A DNA stretch of 64,000 nt, taken from contig JAGOPK010000012.1 in the NCBI GenBank assembly GCA_017992055.1, forward strand, positions 46,857 to 110,856, given 5' to 3'. Below the pieces are notes generated by a model, which saw only the letters and a list, made by a program, of their open reading frames with translations, was not told the origin of the DNA and did not search any database. Positions 39,734 through 48,205 of this stretch are shown here, in pieces. Position numbers and translations under genes: made by a program. Each line of letters opens with the position of its first letter. Position 1 is the first letter of the stretch. The stretch comes from Burkholderiaceae bacterium. GTDB lineage: Bacteria > Pseudomonadota > Gammaproteobacteria > Burkholderiales > Burkholderiaceae_C.

Positions 39734-40579
39734 TCAGGCCGCGGCGAAGAAGCGTTCGACCAGGGCGTACTGCTCGGGCGTGTTCAGCGCCGGCGCATGG
39801 CCGCAGTCGGGCATGGTCACGACCACGGCGCGCGGGCCGCGGCTGCGCATGGCCTCGGCCACGTCGGGCAGCAGCAGGTCCGAGTCCTGGCCACGCAGCA
39901 CCAGCACCGGGATCTGCAGCCGGTCCCAGGCGGCCCACTGGTCGTAGTCCTGCGGATGGGCGATGAACTGGCGCACCATGGCCGGGTCGTAGTGCGGCGT
40001 CACGCGGCCGTCGGGCAGGCGGCGTGTGCTGGTCTCGGTGAGCCGGCGCCACTGCGCGTCGCTGAGCCAGCCATAGGGCTTGTAGACGGTGCGGAAGTAC
40101 TGCTCCAGCTCGCTGACCGTGGCAAAGGCCGCCGGGCTGCCGGCATAACTGCGGATGCGCTCGACCGCCGGCTTCGCCAGCTCGGGGCCGATGTCGTTCA
40201 TCACCAGGCGGCGGATGCGCCCGGCCAGGCCGCCGGCGGCGGCATGCAGGCCGATGGCGCCGCCCATGCTGGTGCCCAGCCACAGGCACTGGTGGATGCC
40301 CAGCTGGTCCAGCAGCGACACCGCCAGCTGCTCGTAGAAGGCCAGGCAGTATTCGTCGTCGGGCGCCGGGCTCCACTGGCTCAGGCCGCGGCCCAGGGTG
40401 TCGGGGCAGATCACGCGCCAGCGCTTGCTCAGGTGCGCGGCGATGTCGTCCATGTCGCGCCCGGTGCGGGCCAGGCCATGCCAGGCCACCACCGTCTCGG
40501 CATGCTGGGCACCCCATTCGGTGTAGTGGATCTCGCGGCCCGCGCAGACCCGGTAGTTCGAGGTGAAGTCCGTGGACAT
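39734..40579 (-). CDS. Alpha/beta hydrolase, likely co-transcribed with liv genes
   Basis: The 281-aa cytoplasmic protein has a standard serine hydrolase layout: WHGLARTG oxyanion region, nucleophile Ser in GTSMGG, the acid near RGQDSDLL and His in CGHAPAL. No signal peptide. It starts 19 bases after the livM stop, so it is almost certainly in the liv operon. Having an esterase-type enzyme in a transport operon suggests the imported substrate is processed by hydrolysis, but the substrate is unknown. Confidence 0.85.
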   Translation of the reverse strand: MSTDFTSNYRVCAGREIHYTEWGAQHAETVVAWHGLARTGRDMDDIAAHLSKRWRVICPDTLGRGLSQWSPAPDDEYCLAFYEQLAVSLLDQLGIHQCLWLGTSMGGAIGLHAAAGGLAGRIRRLVMNDIGPELAKPAVERIRSYAGSPAAFATVSELEQYFRTVYKPYGWLSDAQWRRLTETSTRRLPDGRVTPHYDPAMVRQFIAHPQDYDQWAAWDRLQIPVLVLRGQDSDLLLPDVAEAMRSRGPRAVVVTMPDCGHAPALNTPEQYALVERFFAAA

Positions 40580-40598
40580 GGTCTGTCAGGCTCCGCAG

Positions 40599-41672
40599 TC
40601 AGGCCTTGAGGCGCAGCGCAGCAGCACGCAGCTTGCCGACCACGCCGGTGGGGAAGTGGTAGACGCTGAGCACGAACAGCACGCCCAGCCACAGCAGCCA
40701 GCGGTCGGGCGAGACCAGCTGCGACAGCACCGGCACGCCCTCCAGCACGCCGGCACCCAGCTTCAGCAGGTCCTGCAGGTAGTTCTGCGCCAGCACGAAC
40801 AGCACGCTGCCGATGACCGCGCCATACATCGTGCCCATGCCGCCGATGACCACGATCAGCAGGATGTCGAGCATGATCTCGAAGCTCAGCGTGGTGTCGG
40901 GTCCGGTGTAGCGCAGCCAGATCGCCAGCAGCGCGCCGGCCACGGTGGCAAACAGCGCCGACAGCACATTGCTCAGCGTGCGGAACACCACCGTGCGGTA
41001 GCCGATGGCCTCGGCGCGGAAGTCGTTCTCGCGGATGGCCTGCAGCACGCGGCCGAAGGGCGAGTTGACGATGCGCAGCAGCAGCAGGAACAGCAGGGCC
41101 ACCACCACCAGGATGGCGTAGTAGGCGAAGATCTTGCCGTCCACCGCCAGGCCCAGCACCGGGTTCTCGAAGGGCTCGAACGAGGGGCTCAGGAACTCCG
41201 GGTTGCGGAACGTCAGGCCGTCCTCGCCGCCGGTCAGCTCGCTGAGCTGCGAGGCCAGGGTCATGAAGGCCGAGGCCACGGCCAGCGTGATCATGGCGTA
41301 GAAGATGGCCTTGACGCGCAGCGAGAACAGGCCGATCACCAGCGACAGCGCCAGCGACAGCAGCAGCGCGCCGGCCAGGCCCAGGCCCACCGCGGCCCAG
41401 CCCTCGCCCAGGCGCGTGCTGGCAATCGCCACGCCATAGGCGCCGATGCCGAAGAACATGGTGTGGGCGAAGCTGACGATGCCGGTGTAGCCCAGCAGCA
41501 GGTCGTAGCTGGCCACCAGCAGGATGAAGACCAGCATCTTGGCCGCCACGCCCAGGGCCTTGCTGCCCGGGAAGGCGAAGGGCGCGATCACCAGCGCCAC
41601 CACCACCAGGGCCAGCAGCAGGCCCAGCCAGCGGCTGCGCGGCAGGTCGTGCGAGAGGACTCGGTTCAGCAT
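40599..41672 (-). CDS. livM: Branched-chain amino acid ABC transporter permease LivM
   Basis: This is the second inner-membrane permease of the high-affinity hydrophobic amino acid transporter. The 357-aa product has about nine hydrophobic spans and family segments such as LLLGYTGIVSFAHTMFFGIG, AIRENDFRAEAIGY and VVIGGMGTMYG (the loop that contacts the ATPase). It begins 10 bases after livH. The downstream hydrolase follows closely. Confidence 0.93.
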   Translation of the reverse strand: MLNRVLSHDLPRSRWLGLLLALVVVALVIAPFAFPGSKALGVAAKMLVFILLVASYDLLLGYTGIVSFAHTMFFGIGAYGVAIASTRLGEGWAAVGLGLAGALLLSLALSLVIGLFSLRVKAIFYAMITLAVASAFMTLASQLSELTGGEDGLTFRNPEFLSPSFEPFENPVLGLAVDGKIFAYYAILVVVALLFLLLLRIVNSPFGRVLQAIRENDFRAEAIGYRTVVFRTLSNVLSALFATVAGALLAIWLRYTGPDTTLSFEIMLDILLIVVIGGMGTMYGAVIGSVLFVLAQNYLQDLLKLGAGVLEGVPVLSQLVSPDRWLLWLGVLFVLSVYHFPTGVVGKLRAAALRLKA

Positions 41673-41682
41673 GGTCCGGTCC

Positions 41683-42720
41683 TCAGCGGTTCGTGACCGG
41701 GTACAGGCCCTGTGGCCGCCACAGCAGGATGGCGACCATCAGGCCGATGTTGGAGAACAGCGCCACCTTGGGCGCCAGGAAGCCGGTGTAGTTGGCCATC
41801 AGGCCCACCAGCAGCGCGCCGACGAAGCAGCCCAGGGTCGAGCCCAGGCCGCCGATGATGATGACGATGAAGATCAGCACGTTCACCTGGGCGCCGATCT
41901 GCGGCACCACGTTCTGCTGGTACAGGCCCCACATCACGCCGCCCAGGCCGGCCAGGCCCGAGCCGACAACGAACACGCCGATGAACAGGCGCTGGATGCG
42001 GTAGCCCAGGCTCTCCACCATCTCGCGGTCCTGCACGCCGGCGCGGATCAGCAGGCCGACCTTGGTGCGGTTCAGCGTCCAGGCCATGGCCAGGAACACC
42101 AGCGCGCCGATGGCCGAGGCCAGCACGCGGTACTTCTCCACCGCCGCCTCGCCGCCGGGCACCGGCGCATACCAGGCGCCGCGCAGCACCTCGGGCAGCG
42201 GCAGCGCGATCTGCAGCGGACCCCAGATGACCTTGATGATCTCCTCGCCGACGATCATGCCGCCCATGGTGATGAGGATCTGCTTCAGGTGCAGGCCGTA
42301 GACCGGGCGCACGATCACGCGCTCGAAGGCCCAGCCCAGGGCGCCGGCCACCGCCATCGCCACCAGCATCGCGGCAAAGATGCTCAGCAGCTGGGCGCCG
42401 CCCGAGTCGCCGGCCCAGCCGGCCATGCCGCCGACCACGCTGGTGGCGACAAAGGCGCCCAGCGCGATGAACACGCCGTGGCCGAAGTTCAGCACGTCCA
42501 TCAGGCCGAACACCAGGGTCAGGCCCGAGGCGATGACGAAGATGATCAGGCCCATGGCCAGGCCGGCCACGGTCAGCGTGATCCAGGTGGGCAGGCTGCC
42601 CACCGCCGGCAGGCCGAGGGCGACCAGGGCCAGCAGCAGGATCAGCGGCTTCCAGTCGAAGTTCGCCTTCGGGATGGCGGCGGCGGGCGCCGGGGCGGCC
42701 GCCACGGAGGTGGCACTCAT
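41683..42720 (-). CDS. livH: Branched-chain amino acid ABC transporter permease LivH
   Basis: This is the first permease of the transporter, 345 aa, with about eight spans. Typical segments are LTLVFGLMDVLNFGHGVF, the NRTKVGLLIRAGVQDREMVE loop and VIIIGGLGSTLG. It has an Ala-rich N-terminal extension of about 25 residues before the first span. The ATG overlaps the livF stop by 4 bases (ATGA). Confidence 0.93.
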   Translation of the reverse strand: MSATSVAAAPAPAAAIPKANFDWKPLILLLALVALGLPAVGSLPTWITLTVAGLAMGLIIFVIASGLTLVFGLMDVLNFGHGVFIALGAFVATSVVGGMAGWAGDSGGAQLLSIFAAMLVAMAVAGALGWAFERVIVRPVYGLHLKQILITMGGMIVGEEIIKVIWGPLQIALPLPEVLRGAWYAPVPGGEAAVEKYRVLASAIGALVFLAMAWTLNRTKVGLLIRAGVQDREMVESLGYRIQRLFIGVFVVGSGLAGLGGVMWGLYQQNVVPQIGAQVNVLIFIVIIIGGLGSTLGCFVGALLVGLMANYTGFLAPKVALFSNIGLMVAILLWRPQGLYPVTNR

Positions 42721-43454
42721 TGGTGGGCTCCCAGTGACAGGCCCAGCAGTCGCTGCTGCAGCTCGTCGTTTTCGGCCAGCTCGCGCATCGCGCCGCGGTG
42801 CACGACGCGGCCGTCGTCCATCACCGCCACCGTGTCGCCCAGGGCCTTGGCCATCATGAAGTTCTGCTCCACCAGCAGGATCGTGGTCTGCTGGCGCTTG
42901 AGTTCGTTGAAGGCCGCAACAAGGTTCTGGATGATCGAGGGCGCCAGGCCCTTGCTGGGCTCGTCGATCAGGATCAGCGCGCGCGGCTCGCAGATGGCGC
43001 GGGCCACGGCCAGCATCTGCTTCTGGCCGCCGCTCAGCTTGCCGGCTGGGTAGAGCCAGAATTTCTTGAGCGCCGGGAACAGGCCGAAGATCCATTCCAG
43101 GCGCTGCGTGTCCAGCTCGCCGGCGTGGCGGGCGCTACGCGCGGCCAGCACCATGTTGTCCTTCACCGTCAGGTCGCTGAAGATGCCCATGTTCTCGGGC
43201 ACGTAGGCGATGCCGCGGCCGGCGATGTCGGGCGTCTTCTGCCCGTTCAGCGCCTGGCCCTGGAAGTGGATCTGGCCGGCGCTGGCCTGCCACAGGCCCA
43301 TGATGGTGCGCAGCGTGGTGCTCTTGCCGGCGCCGTTGCGGCCCAGCAGCATGGTCACCTGGCCGGCCGGCACCTCGAAGTCCACGCCATGCAGGATGTG
43401 GTACGCGCCGATGTGGGTGTGCACGCCTTGCAGCGTCAGCAGCGGGCGGCTCAT
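42717..43454 (-). CDS. livF: Branched-chain amino acid ABC transporter ATPase LivF
   Basis: This is one of the two cytoplasmic ATPases of the transporter. The 245-aa protein has Walker A GRNGAGKS, signature KLSGGQKQ and Walker B ALILIDEPS. The ATG overlaps the livG stop by 4 bases (ATGA), and its own stop overlaps livH, so the chain of genes is translationally coupled. Confidence 0.93.
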   Translation of the reverse strand: MSRPLLTLQGVHTHIGAYHILHGVDFEVPAGQVTMLLGRNGAGKSTTLRTIMGLWQASAGQIHFQGQALNGQKTPDIAGRGIAYVPENMGIFSDLTVKDNMVLAARSARHAGELDTQRLEWIFGLFPALKKFWLYPAGKLSGGQKQMLAVARAICEPRALILIDEPSKGLAPSIIQNLVAAFNELKRQQTTILLVEQNFMMAKALGDTVAVMDDGRVVHRGAMRELAENDELQQRLLGLSLGAHQ

Positions 43455-44230
43455 GCGGGCTCCTCGGCGGCCATGCCCAGGTAGGCCTGCTGCACCACCG
43501 GCGAGGCGATCACCGTGGCCGGCTCGCCGTCGGCCACCAGCTGGCCGTTGTGCAGCACGATGATGCGGTCGCTCAGCTCGCGCACCACGTCCATCTTGTG
43601 CTCGACCAGCAAAATGGTGCAGTCGCGCCGGGCCTTCAGCGCGCGGATCAGGTCCAGGATCACCGGCACCTCGTCCACGCTCATGCCGGCCGTGGGTTCG
43701 TCGAACATGAAGACCTTGGGGTCCAGCGCGATCAGCATCGCCACCTCCAGCTTGCGCTGGTCGCCATGCGGCAGGGCGCTGGCATGGACGTCGTGCTTGT
43801 CGGCCAGGCGCACCTGCTCCAGGATGCTCTGCGCCTCGGCTATCCAGGCCTGGCGGTCCAGCCACACGCGCAGCAGGTCGATGCCGCCCAGGCCGCCGCC
43901 CTCGCCGCGGCCGGCCTGGCGCGCCTGGATGGCCAGGCGCACGTTCTCGCGCACGCTGAGGTTGGGGAACAGCTGGGTCAGCTGGAAGGCCCGGCCCAGG
44001 CCGCGCCGCGTGCGCAGCGGCGCCGGCAGCGCGGTGATGTCCTGGCCGTCCAGCAGCACCTGGCCCTCGCTGGCCGGCAGCTGGCCCGAGATCAGGTTGA
44101 AGTAGGTGGTCTTGCCGGCGCCGTTGGGACCGACGATGGCCGTCAGCGTGCCCGGCGCAAAGGCGCAGGACACGTGGTCCACCGCCACATGGCCACCGAA
44201 TCTGATCGTTAGGTTCTTGGTTTCGAGCAT
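43451..44230 (-). CDS. livG: Branched-chain amino acid ABC transporter ATPase LivG
   Basis: This is the partner ATPase, 259 aa. Walker A is GPNGAGKT, Walker B is KVFMFDEPT, and the H-loop is VEHKMD. The signature is a variant (LPHGDQRKLE) with Pro-His-Gly in place of the Ser-Gly-Gly core, a known pattern in LivG-type subunits (usually SHGDQR). It follows livK by 73 bases. Confidence 0.92.
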   Translation of the reverse strand: MLETKNLTIRFGGHVAVDHVSCAFAPGTLTAIVGPNGAGKTTYFNLISGQLPASEGQVLLDGQDITALPAPLRTRRGLGRAFQLTQLFPNLSVRENVRLAIQARQAGRGEGGGLGGIDLLRVWLDRQAWIAEAQSILEQVRLADKHDVHASALPHGDQRKLEVAMLIALDPKVFMFDEPTAGMSVDEVPVILDLIRALKARRDCTILLVEHKMDVVRELSDRIIVLHNGQLVADGEPATVIASPVVQQAYLGMAAEEPA

Positions 44231-44303
44231 GGCTGCGCCCAGCCCGGCCCCTGGCGGGACCGGGTTGATGCCTGGTTCAGGAGGTCAGGAAATCAGCAAA
44301 GGC

Positions 44304-45494
44304 TCAGCGCTTGTTCCGGATCGGAACCTGCATCTCGCTGGCTTTGATTTCACGTACCAGCTCGGGCACGCCCCAGGGGAAGGCCGGATCGACCTTGATC
44401 TTGAAGTGGTACATGTCCTGCATCGCCTGGTGGTCTTCCTTGCGGAAGGTCATCGTGCCCTTGGGCGTGGCGAAGCTCATGCCTTCCATCGTCGCGATCA
44501 GCTTGTTGGTGTTGGTGTCGCCATTGGTCTTCTTCAGCGCCTCGACCACGGCGATGGCCGAGCTCATGCCGCCGGCGGTGAAGAAGTCCGGCGGGGCCTT
44601 GTACTTGGTGTAGTGGTTGGCCACCAGCCATTCATTGACCGGGTTCTTCGGGATGCCGAAGTAGTAGTACAGGCCGCCTTCCATGCCCGGGAACTGCTTG
44701 TAGGCGGTCATCGCCGGCAGGATGTTGCCGCCGGTGGCGATCTCGATGCCATGGCGCTTCAGGTCCAGGTCGGCGATCTTGAACGGATTGCCGCCGGCCC
44801 AGATGATCCAGACGATCTTGCGGCCGGGCTCGCCCTTGAGCTTGTCGATGATGCGCTGGGCCGCGGCGGTGAAGTCGCTGGTGGCCGCCGGCAGGTATTC
44901 CTCATGCGCCAGCTTGGCCTTCTTCAGCGCCTCCTTGAAGGCCTTGACGCCGTCCTTGCCGAAGGCATTGTCCTGGGCCAGCGTGACGATGGCCGTGCCC
45001 TGCTTGTCCAGCGCCGCGGCATTGGCGATGGCGTCCTGGCTGCTGTTGCGGCCGGTGCGGAAGATGTACTTGTTCCACTTGTCGCCGGTGATCGAGTCGG
45101 CCACGGCCGGCTCCACCAGCAGGATCTTCTTGTACTCCTCGGCCACCGGCAGCATGGCCAGGGCCACGGGCGAGGCCGTGGGTCCGACGGCGATGTCCAC
45201 CTTGTCGTCGGCATAGGCCTGGGCCAGCAGGGTCTTGCCCACGTCGGGCTTGCCCTGGTCGTCCTTCTCGATGACCACGAGCTTCTTGCCGGCCACCATC
45301 ATCGTGCCCTGGGTGGCGTATTCCAGGCCCAGGTTGAAGCCGACGATGGTCTGCTTGGCAAAGGCCTCCAGCGGGCCGGTCTTGCTGGCGATCAGCGCGA
45401 TCTTGACCTCGCCCTTGCCCTGGGCCAGCGTGGCGGTGGAAGCGGCCAGCGCGGCAGCCGCGGCCAGGGTGGACAGGAGCAGGCGTCGTTGCAT
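44304..45494 (-). CDS. livK: Branched-chain amino acid ABC transporter substrate-binding protein LivK-type
   Basis: This is the periplasmic receptor of the transporter encoded downstream. The 396-aa precursor has a signal peptide (residues 1-24, ending TATLA) and a type I periplasmic-binding fold. Segments such as ALIASKTGPLEAFAKQ and VVIEKDDQGKPDVGKTLLAQ fit. The length and ligand-loop sequence place it among Leu/Ile/Val or amide-binding receptors, and the ligand is not certain. It heads the operon and has GAAGGAG before the ATG. A sigma-54 promoter lies 57 bases upstream. Confidence 0.9.
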   Translation of the reverse strand: MQRRLLLSTLAAAAALAASTATLAQGKGEVKIALIASKTGPLEAFAKQTIVGFNLGLEYATQGTMMVAGKKLVVIEKDDQGKPDVGKTLLAQAYADDKVDIAVGPTASPVALAMLPVAEEYKKILLVEPAVADSITGDKWNKYIFRTGRNSSQDAIANAAALDKQGTAIVTLAQDNAFGKDGVKAFKEALKKAKLAHEEYLPAATSDFTAAAQRIIDKLKGEPGRKIVWIIWAGGNPFKIADLDLKRHGIEIATGGNILPAMTAYKQFPGMEGGLYYYFGIPKNPVNEWLVANHYTKYKAPPDFFTAGGMSSAIAVVEALKKTNGDTNTNKLIATMEGMSFATPKGTMTFRKEDHQAMQDMYHFKIKVDPAFPWGVPELVREIKASEMQVPIRNKR

Positions 45495-45550
45495 CGTCAC
45501 GGAAAGGTCTCCTTCGAGCGTTCTGGATCGTTGGGGTGTGGCCAATCCCA

Positions 45551-45567
45551 GTGCAACCGCCGTGCCG
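45551..45567 (-). promoter_or_regulatory. Sigma-54 (-24/-12) promoter of the liv operon
   Basis: On the minus strand CGGCACG-GCGG-TTGCAC matches the RpoN consensus TGGCACG-N4-TTGCA with GG and GC exactly 10 bases apart. Predicted transcription start is near 45541, giving a leader of about 46 bases to the livK ATG with its GAAGGAG site. Confidence 0.75.
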
Positions 45568-45570
45568 TCG

Positions 45571-45587
45571 CGCACGATCTAGGTGCA
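45571..45587 (-). promoter_or_regulatory. NtrC-like dyad next to the sigma-54 box
   Basis: TGCACC-TAGAT-CGTGCG on the minus strand matches the NtrC consensus TGCACC-N5-GGTGCA in the left arm and 4 of 6 bases in the right. It lies 4 bases upstream of the -24 region, closer than usual for an NtrC enhancer. Confidence 0.45.
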
Positions 45588-45606
45588 AACCCTGGTTTTG
45601 GACGGT

Positions 45607-45627
45607 AAAAAGCCCGCCGAAGCGGGC
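45607..45627 (-). terminator. Rho-independent terminator after the aminotransferase gene
   Basis: On the minus strand GCCCGC-TTCG-GCGGGC is followed by TTTTT. It sits 75 bases after the aminotransferase stop and separates that gene from livK. Confidence 0.85.
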
Positions 45628-45701
45628 CTGGCATCGCGCTCAGCCGGTGGATTGATCGAATTCCAGACAATGCGGCGGCAGCCGGACTGTCTGGATATCG
45701 A

Positions 45702-46862
45702 TCACTTGGCAGCGACTGTCTGGCTTTCAGGCAATGGCGCCACCGCCTGCAGGGCCCGGGCCAGCGCCGCCACGGCGCGCTCGGGCGCATGCAGCTTGTC
45801 CAGGCCGAACAGACCCAGGCGGAAGGTCTTGAAGTCCGGGCCTTCGTCGCATTGCAGCGGCACGCCGGCAGCCGTCTGCAGGCCCTGGGCGGCAAAGGCC
45901 GCGCCGCTGTGCACCGCGGCATCGGCGGTGTGGCTGACGACCACGCCGGGCGCCTCGAAGCCCGGCGCGGCCACGCTGGCAAAGCCGTGCTGGCGCAGCA
46001 GGGCGCGCACGCGCCGGCCGAGCTCCCATTGCTCGTCGCGCAGGCGCTCGAAGCCATAGGCCGCGCTCTCGGCCATCACGTCGCGGTTGCGCGCCAGCGT
46101 ATCGGTGGGCAGGGTGGCGTGGTAGGCATGGCCGCCCTTCTCGTAGGTCTCCATGATCTGCAGCCACTTCTTCAGGTCGCAGGCGAAGCTGGTGCTGGTG
46201 GTGGCGTCGATGGCCGCGCGGGCGCGCTCGGACAGCATCACGAAGGCGCAGCCGGGCGAGCCGCTCCAGCCCTTTTGCGGCGCGCTGACCAGCACGTCGA
46301 TGCCCAGCGCCACCATGTCCACCCACAGGCAGCCCGAGGCGATGCAGTCCAGCACGAACAGGCCGCCGGCCGCATGGGTGGCGGCGGCCACGCGCTGCAG
46401 GTAGTCGTCGGGCAGCAGCATGCCGCTGGCGGTTTCCACATGCGGGGCGCAGACCACGGCCGGCTTCAGCCGCGCAATCGCCGCCTCGACCTCGGCAATC
46501 GGCGCCGGCGTCCAGGCCGCCTGAGCACCGGGCGCCAGCGGCCGCGCCTTCAGCACCTCGTGCTGCGACGGGATCGCGCCCATGTCGAAGATCTGGCTCC
46601 AGCGGTAGCTGAACCAGCCGTTGCGGATCACCAGGGCCGGCCGGCCGGTGGCGAACTGGCGCGCCACCGCCTCCATGCCGAAGCTGCCACTGCCGGGCAC
46701 GACCACTGCCGAGGCCGCGTGATAAACCTGTTTCAGCGTGGCCGAGATGTCGCGCATCACGCCCTGGAAGCGCTTGGACATGTGGTTCAGCGCCCGGTCG
46801 GTGTAGACCACCGAGTACTCGAGCAGGCCATCGGGATCGACGTCGGGATGCAGGCCGGGCAT
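45702..46862 (-). CDS. Class V aminotransferase (serine-pyruvate / alanine-glyoxylate type)
   Basis: This PLP enzyme of 386 aa has the Lys Schiff-base segment SAPQKGW (K197) and the PLP-phosphate region PGSGSFGMEAVARQ. FVLDCIASG before K197 carries the pyridine-contacting Asp. These fit serine-pyruvate or alanine-glyoxylate aminotransferases; 2-aminoethylphosphonate-type members are also possible. A GAGGAGA site precedes the ATG. It is divergent from an AraC-type membrane regulator by 53 bases and ends in its own terminator, so it is probably a separate unit from liv. Confidence 0.82.
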   Translation of the reverse strand: MPGLHPDVDPDGLLEYSVVYTDRALNHMSKRFQGVMRDISATLKQVYHAASAVVVPGSGSFGMEAVARQFATGRPALVIRNGWFSYRWSQIFDMGAIPSQHEVLKARPLAPGAQAAWTPAPIAEVEAAIARLKPAVVCAPHVETASGMLLPDDYLQRVAAATHAAGGLFVLDCIASGCLWVDMVALGIDVLVSAPQKGWSGSPGCAFVMLSERARAAIDATTSTSFACDLKKWLQIMETYEKGGHAYHATLPTDTLARNRDVMAESAAYGFERLRDEQWELGRRVRALLRQHGFASVAAPGFEAPGVVVSHTADAAVHSGAAFAAQGLQTAAGVPLQCDEGPDFKTFRLGLFGLDKLHAPERAVAALARALQAVAPLPESQTVAAK

Positions 46863-46903
46863 GGGGGGTCTCCTCTGGTGCTCTGGGTCGGGGCGGGCCA
46901 GCT

Positions 46904-46909
46904 TAGCAT
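46904..46909 (+). promoter_or_regulatory. -10-like hexamer next to a start codon (leaderless candidate)
   Basis: TAGCAT, six bases (CGCGCC), then the ATG of the AraC-type gene. No ribosome site is possible in this spacing. Confidence 0.5.
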
Positions 46910-46915
46910 CGCGCC

Positions 46916-48124
46916 ATGACCCCGCACGAGCCGCTGGACATCGCCGACGCCCTGCTGCGCGGCATGCTGCTGGCCTTGCTGGGCCTGCTGGCCTGGCAGC
47001 TGGGCCGGGCCGGCGCACGCCGGGTCAACCCGGCCAACCGGGCCAAGCAGTCCGTCGGCCGCTGCGGCGCCGCCCTGTGCCTGGGCCTGATGCTGCAGGT
47101 GCTGTCGGACATGCCCCTGCTCAACGCCCGCCTGCCGCGCACGGCGCTGGCGCCGCTGGTGGCGGTGGCGGTGGGCAATGCCGTGCTGTTCTGGCTGTTC
47201 GTGCGCGCGGTGTTCGACGACGGCTTCCGCCTGCGGCCGCGCCATGGCCTGCTGTGGGCCGCGGCGGCGGCGCTGGGTGGGCTGAACTGCGGCTTCGTGG
47301 CCGGCAGCCAGACCGTGCTGGCGCCGCTGGCCCTGGGCCTGCAGCGCGCCGTGCCGCTGGCTGCGGCCGTGGCCAGCACCGCGGTGATGGCCCTGCACTG
47401 GCAGGCCGATCTGGTGGAGCCGCGACGCCGCCTGCGCGCCTGGCTGGTGCTGGGCGGCATCGCCTATGCGCTGCTGATGCTGCTGGTGCGCATGCAGGGT
47501 GGCGGCGGCCAGCTGCCGCCGCTGGCCGCGCTGGGCGACGGCCTGGCCCTGCTGGCGCTGACCGGCCTGGCCGCCAGCCAGCTGCTGCGCCTGGAGCCGG
47601 GGGCGCTGGGCGCCGACCCGCCATTGCAGACGGCGCTGCCGGGGCCAGCGCTGCCGCGGCCGACGCCCGACATCGCACCCCCGGTGCTCGACGCCGCGGC
47701 CGACGCTGAACCCGCCACCGATCCCGACGATCCTGCCGACCTGGCCCTGGCCACGGCGCTGCAGCAGGCCATGGCCGATGGCCAGGTCTACCGCCGCGAG
47801 GACCTCAGCGTGGCCACGCTGGCCGCCCACCTGGGCGTGCCGGCCTACCGGCTGCGCCGGGTGATCCACCAGCGCCTGGGCCATCGCAACTTCAATGCCT
47901 TCGTCAACGCCTGGCGGCTGGACCAGGCCCGGGCCGCGCTGGCCGATCCGCAGCGCCGCGACGAAGCGGTGCTGAGCATTGCGCTGGACGCCGGCTTCCA
48001 GTCCATCGGCCCGTTCAACCGCGCCTTCAAGGCCGCGACCGGGCTGACGCCCAGCGAGTTCCGCCGCCGCGCCGATTTCCACAATCGGCCAGCCGAAATC
48101 ATTGCGCCGATTCGCGCGCGATAG
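46916..48124 (+). CDS. Membrane-anchored AraC-family regulator
   Basis: The 402-aa protein has about seven hydrophobic spans in residues 12-225 and a C-terminal AraC DNA-binding domain (about 300-390) with two helix-turn-helix units. The segments LAAHLGVPAYRLRRVIHQ and IALDAGFQSIGPFNRAFK are typical of the family. Such membrane-anchored AraC proteins sense something in or across the membrane. It is divergent from the aminotransferase gene, a likely target. Confidence 0.85.
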   Translation: MTPHEPLDIADALLRGMLLALLGLLAWQLGRAGARRVNPANRAKQSVGRCGAALCLGLMLQVLSDMPLLNARLPRTALAPLVAVAVGNAVLFWLFVRAVFDDGFRLRPRHGLLWAAAAALGGLNCGFVAGSQTVLAPLALGLQRAVPLAAAVASTAVMALHWQADLVEPRRRLRAWLVLGGIAYALLMLLVRMQGGGGQLPPLAALGDGLALLALTGLAASQLLRLEPGALGADPPLQTALPGPALPRPTPDIAPPVLDAAADAEPATDPDDPADLALATALQQAMADGQVYRREDLSVATLAAHLGVPAYRLRRVIHQRLGHRNFNAFVNAWRLDQARAALADPQRRDEAVLSIALDAGFQSIGPFNRAFKAATGLTPSEFRRRADFHNRPAEIIAPIRAR

Positions 48125-48205
48125 GCACTTGCAGTTTGCGGCGAGACAGACCGGGCGTCGCGCTGAGACGCTGCGGCTCCCTCATCCATCCGCAAGGAGA
48201 CCGCC

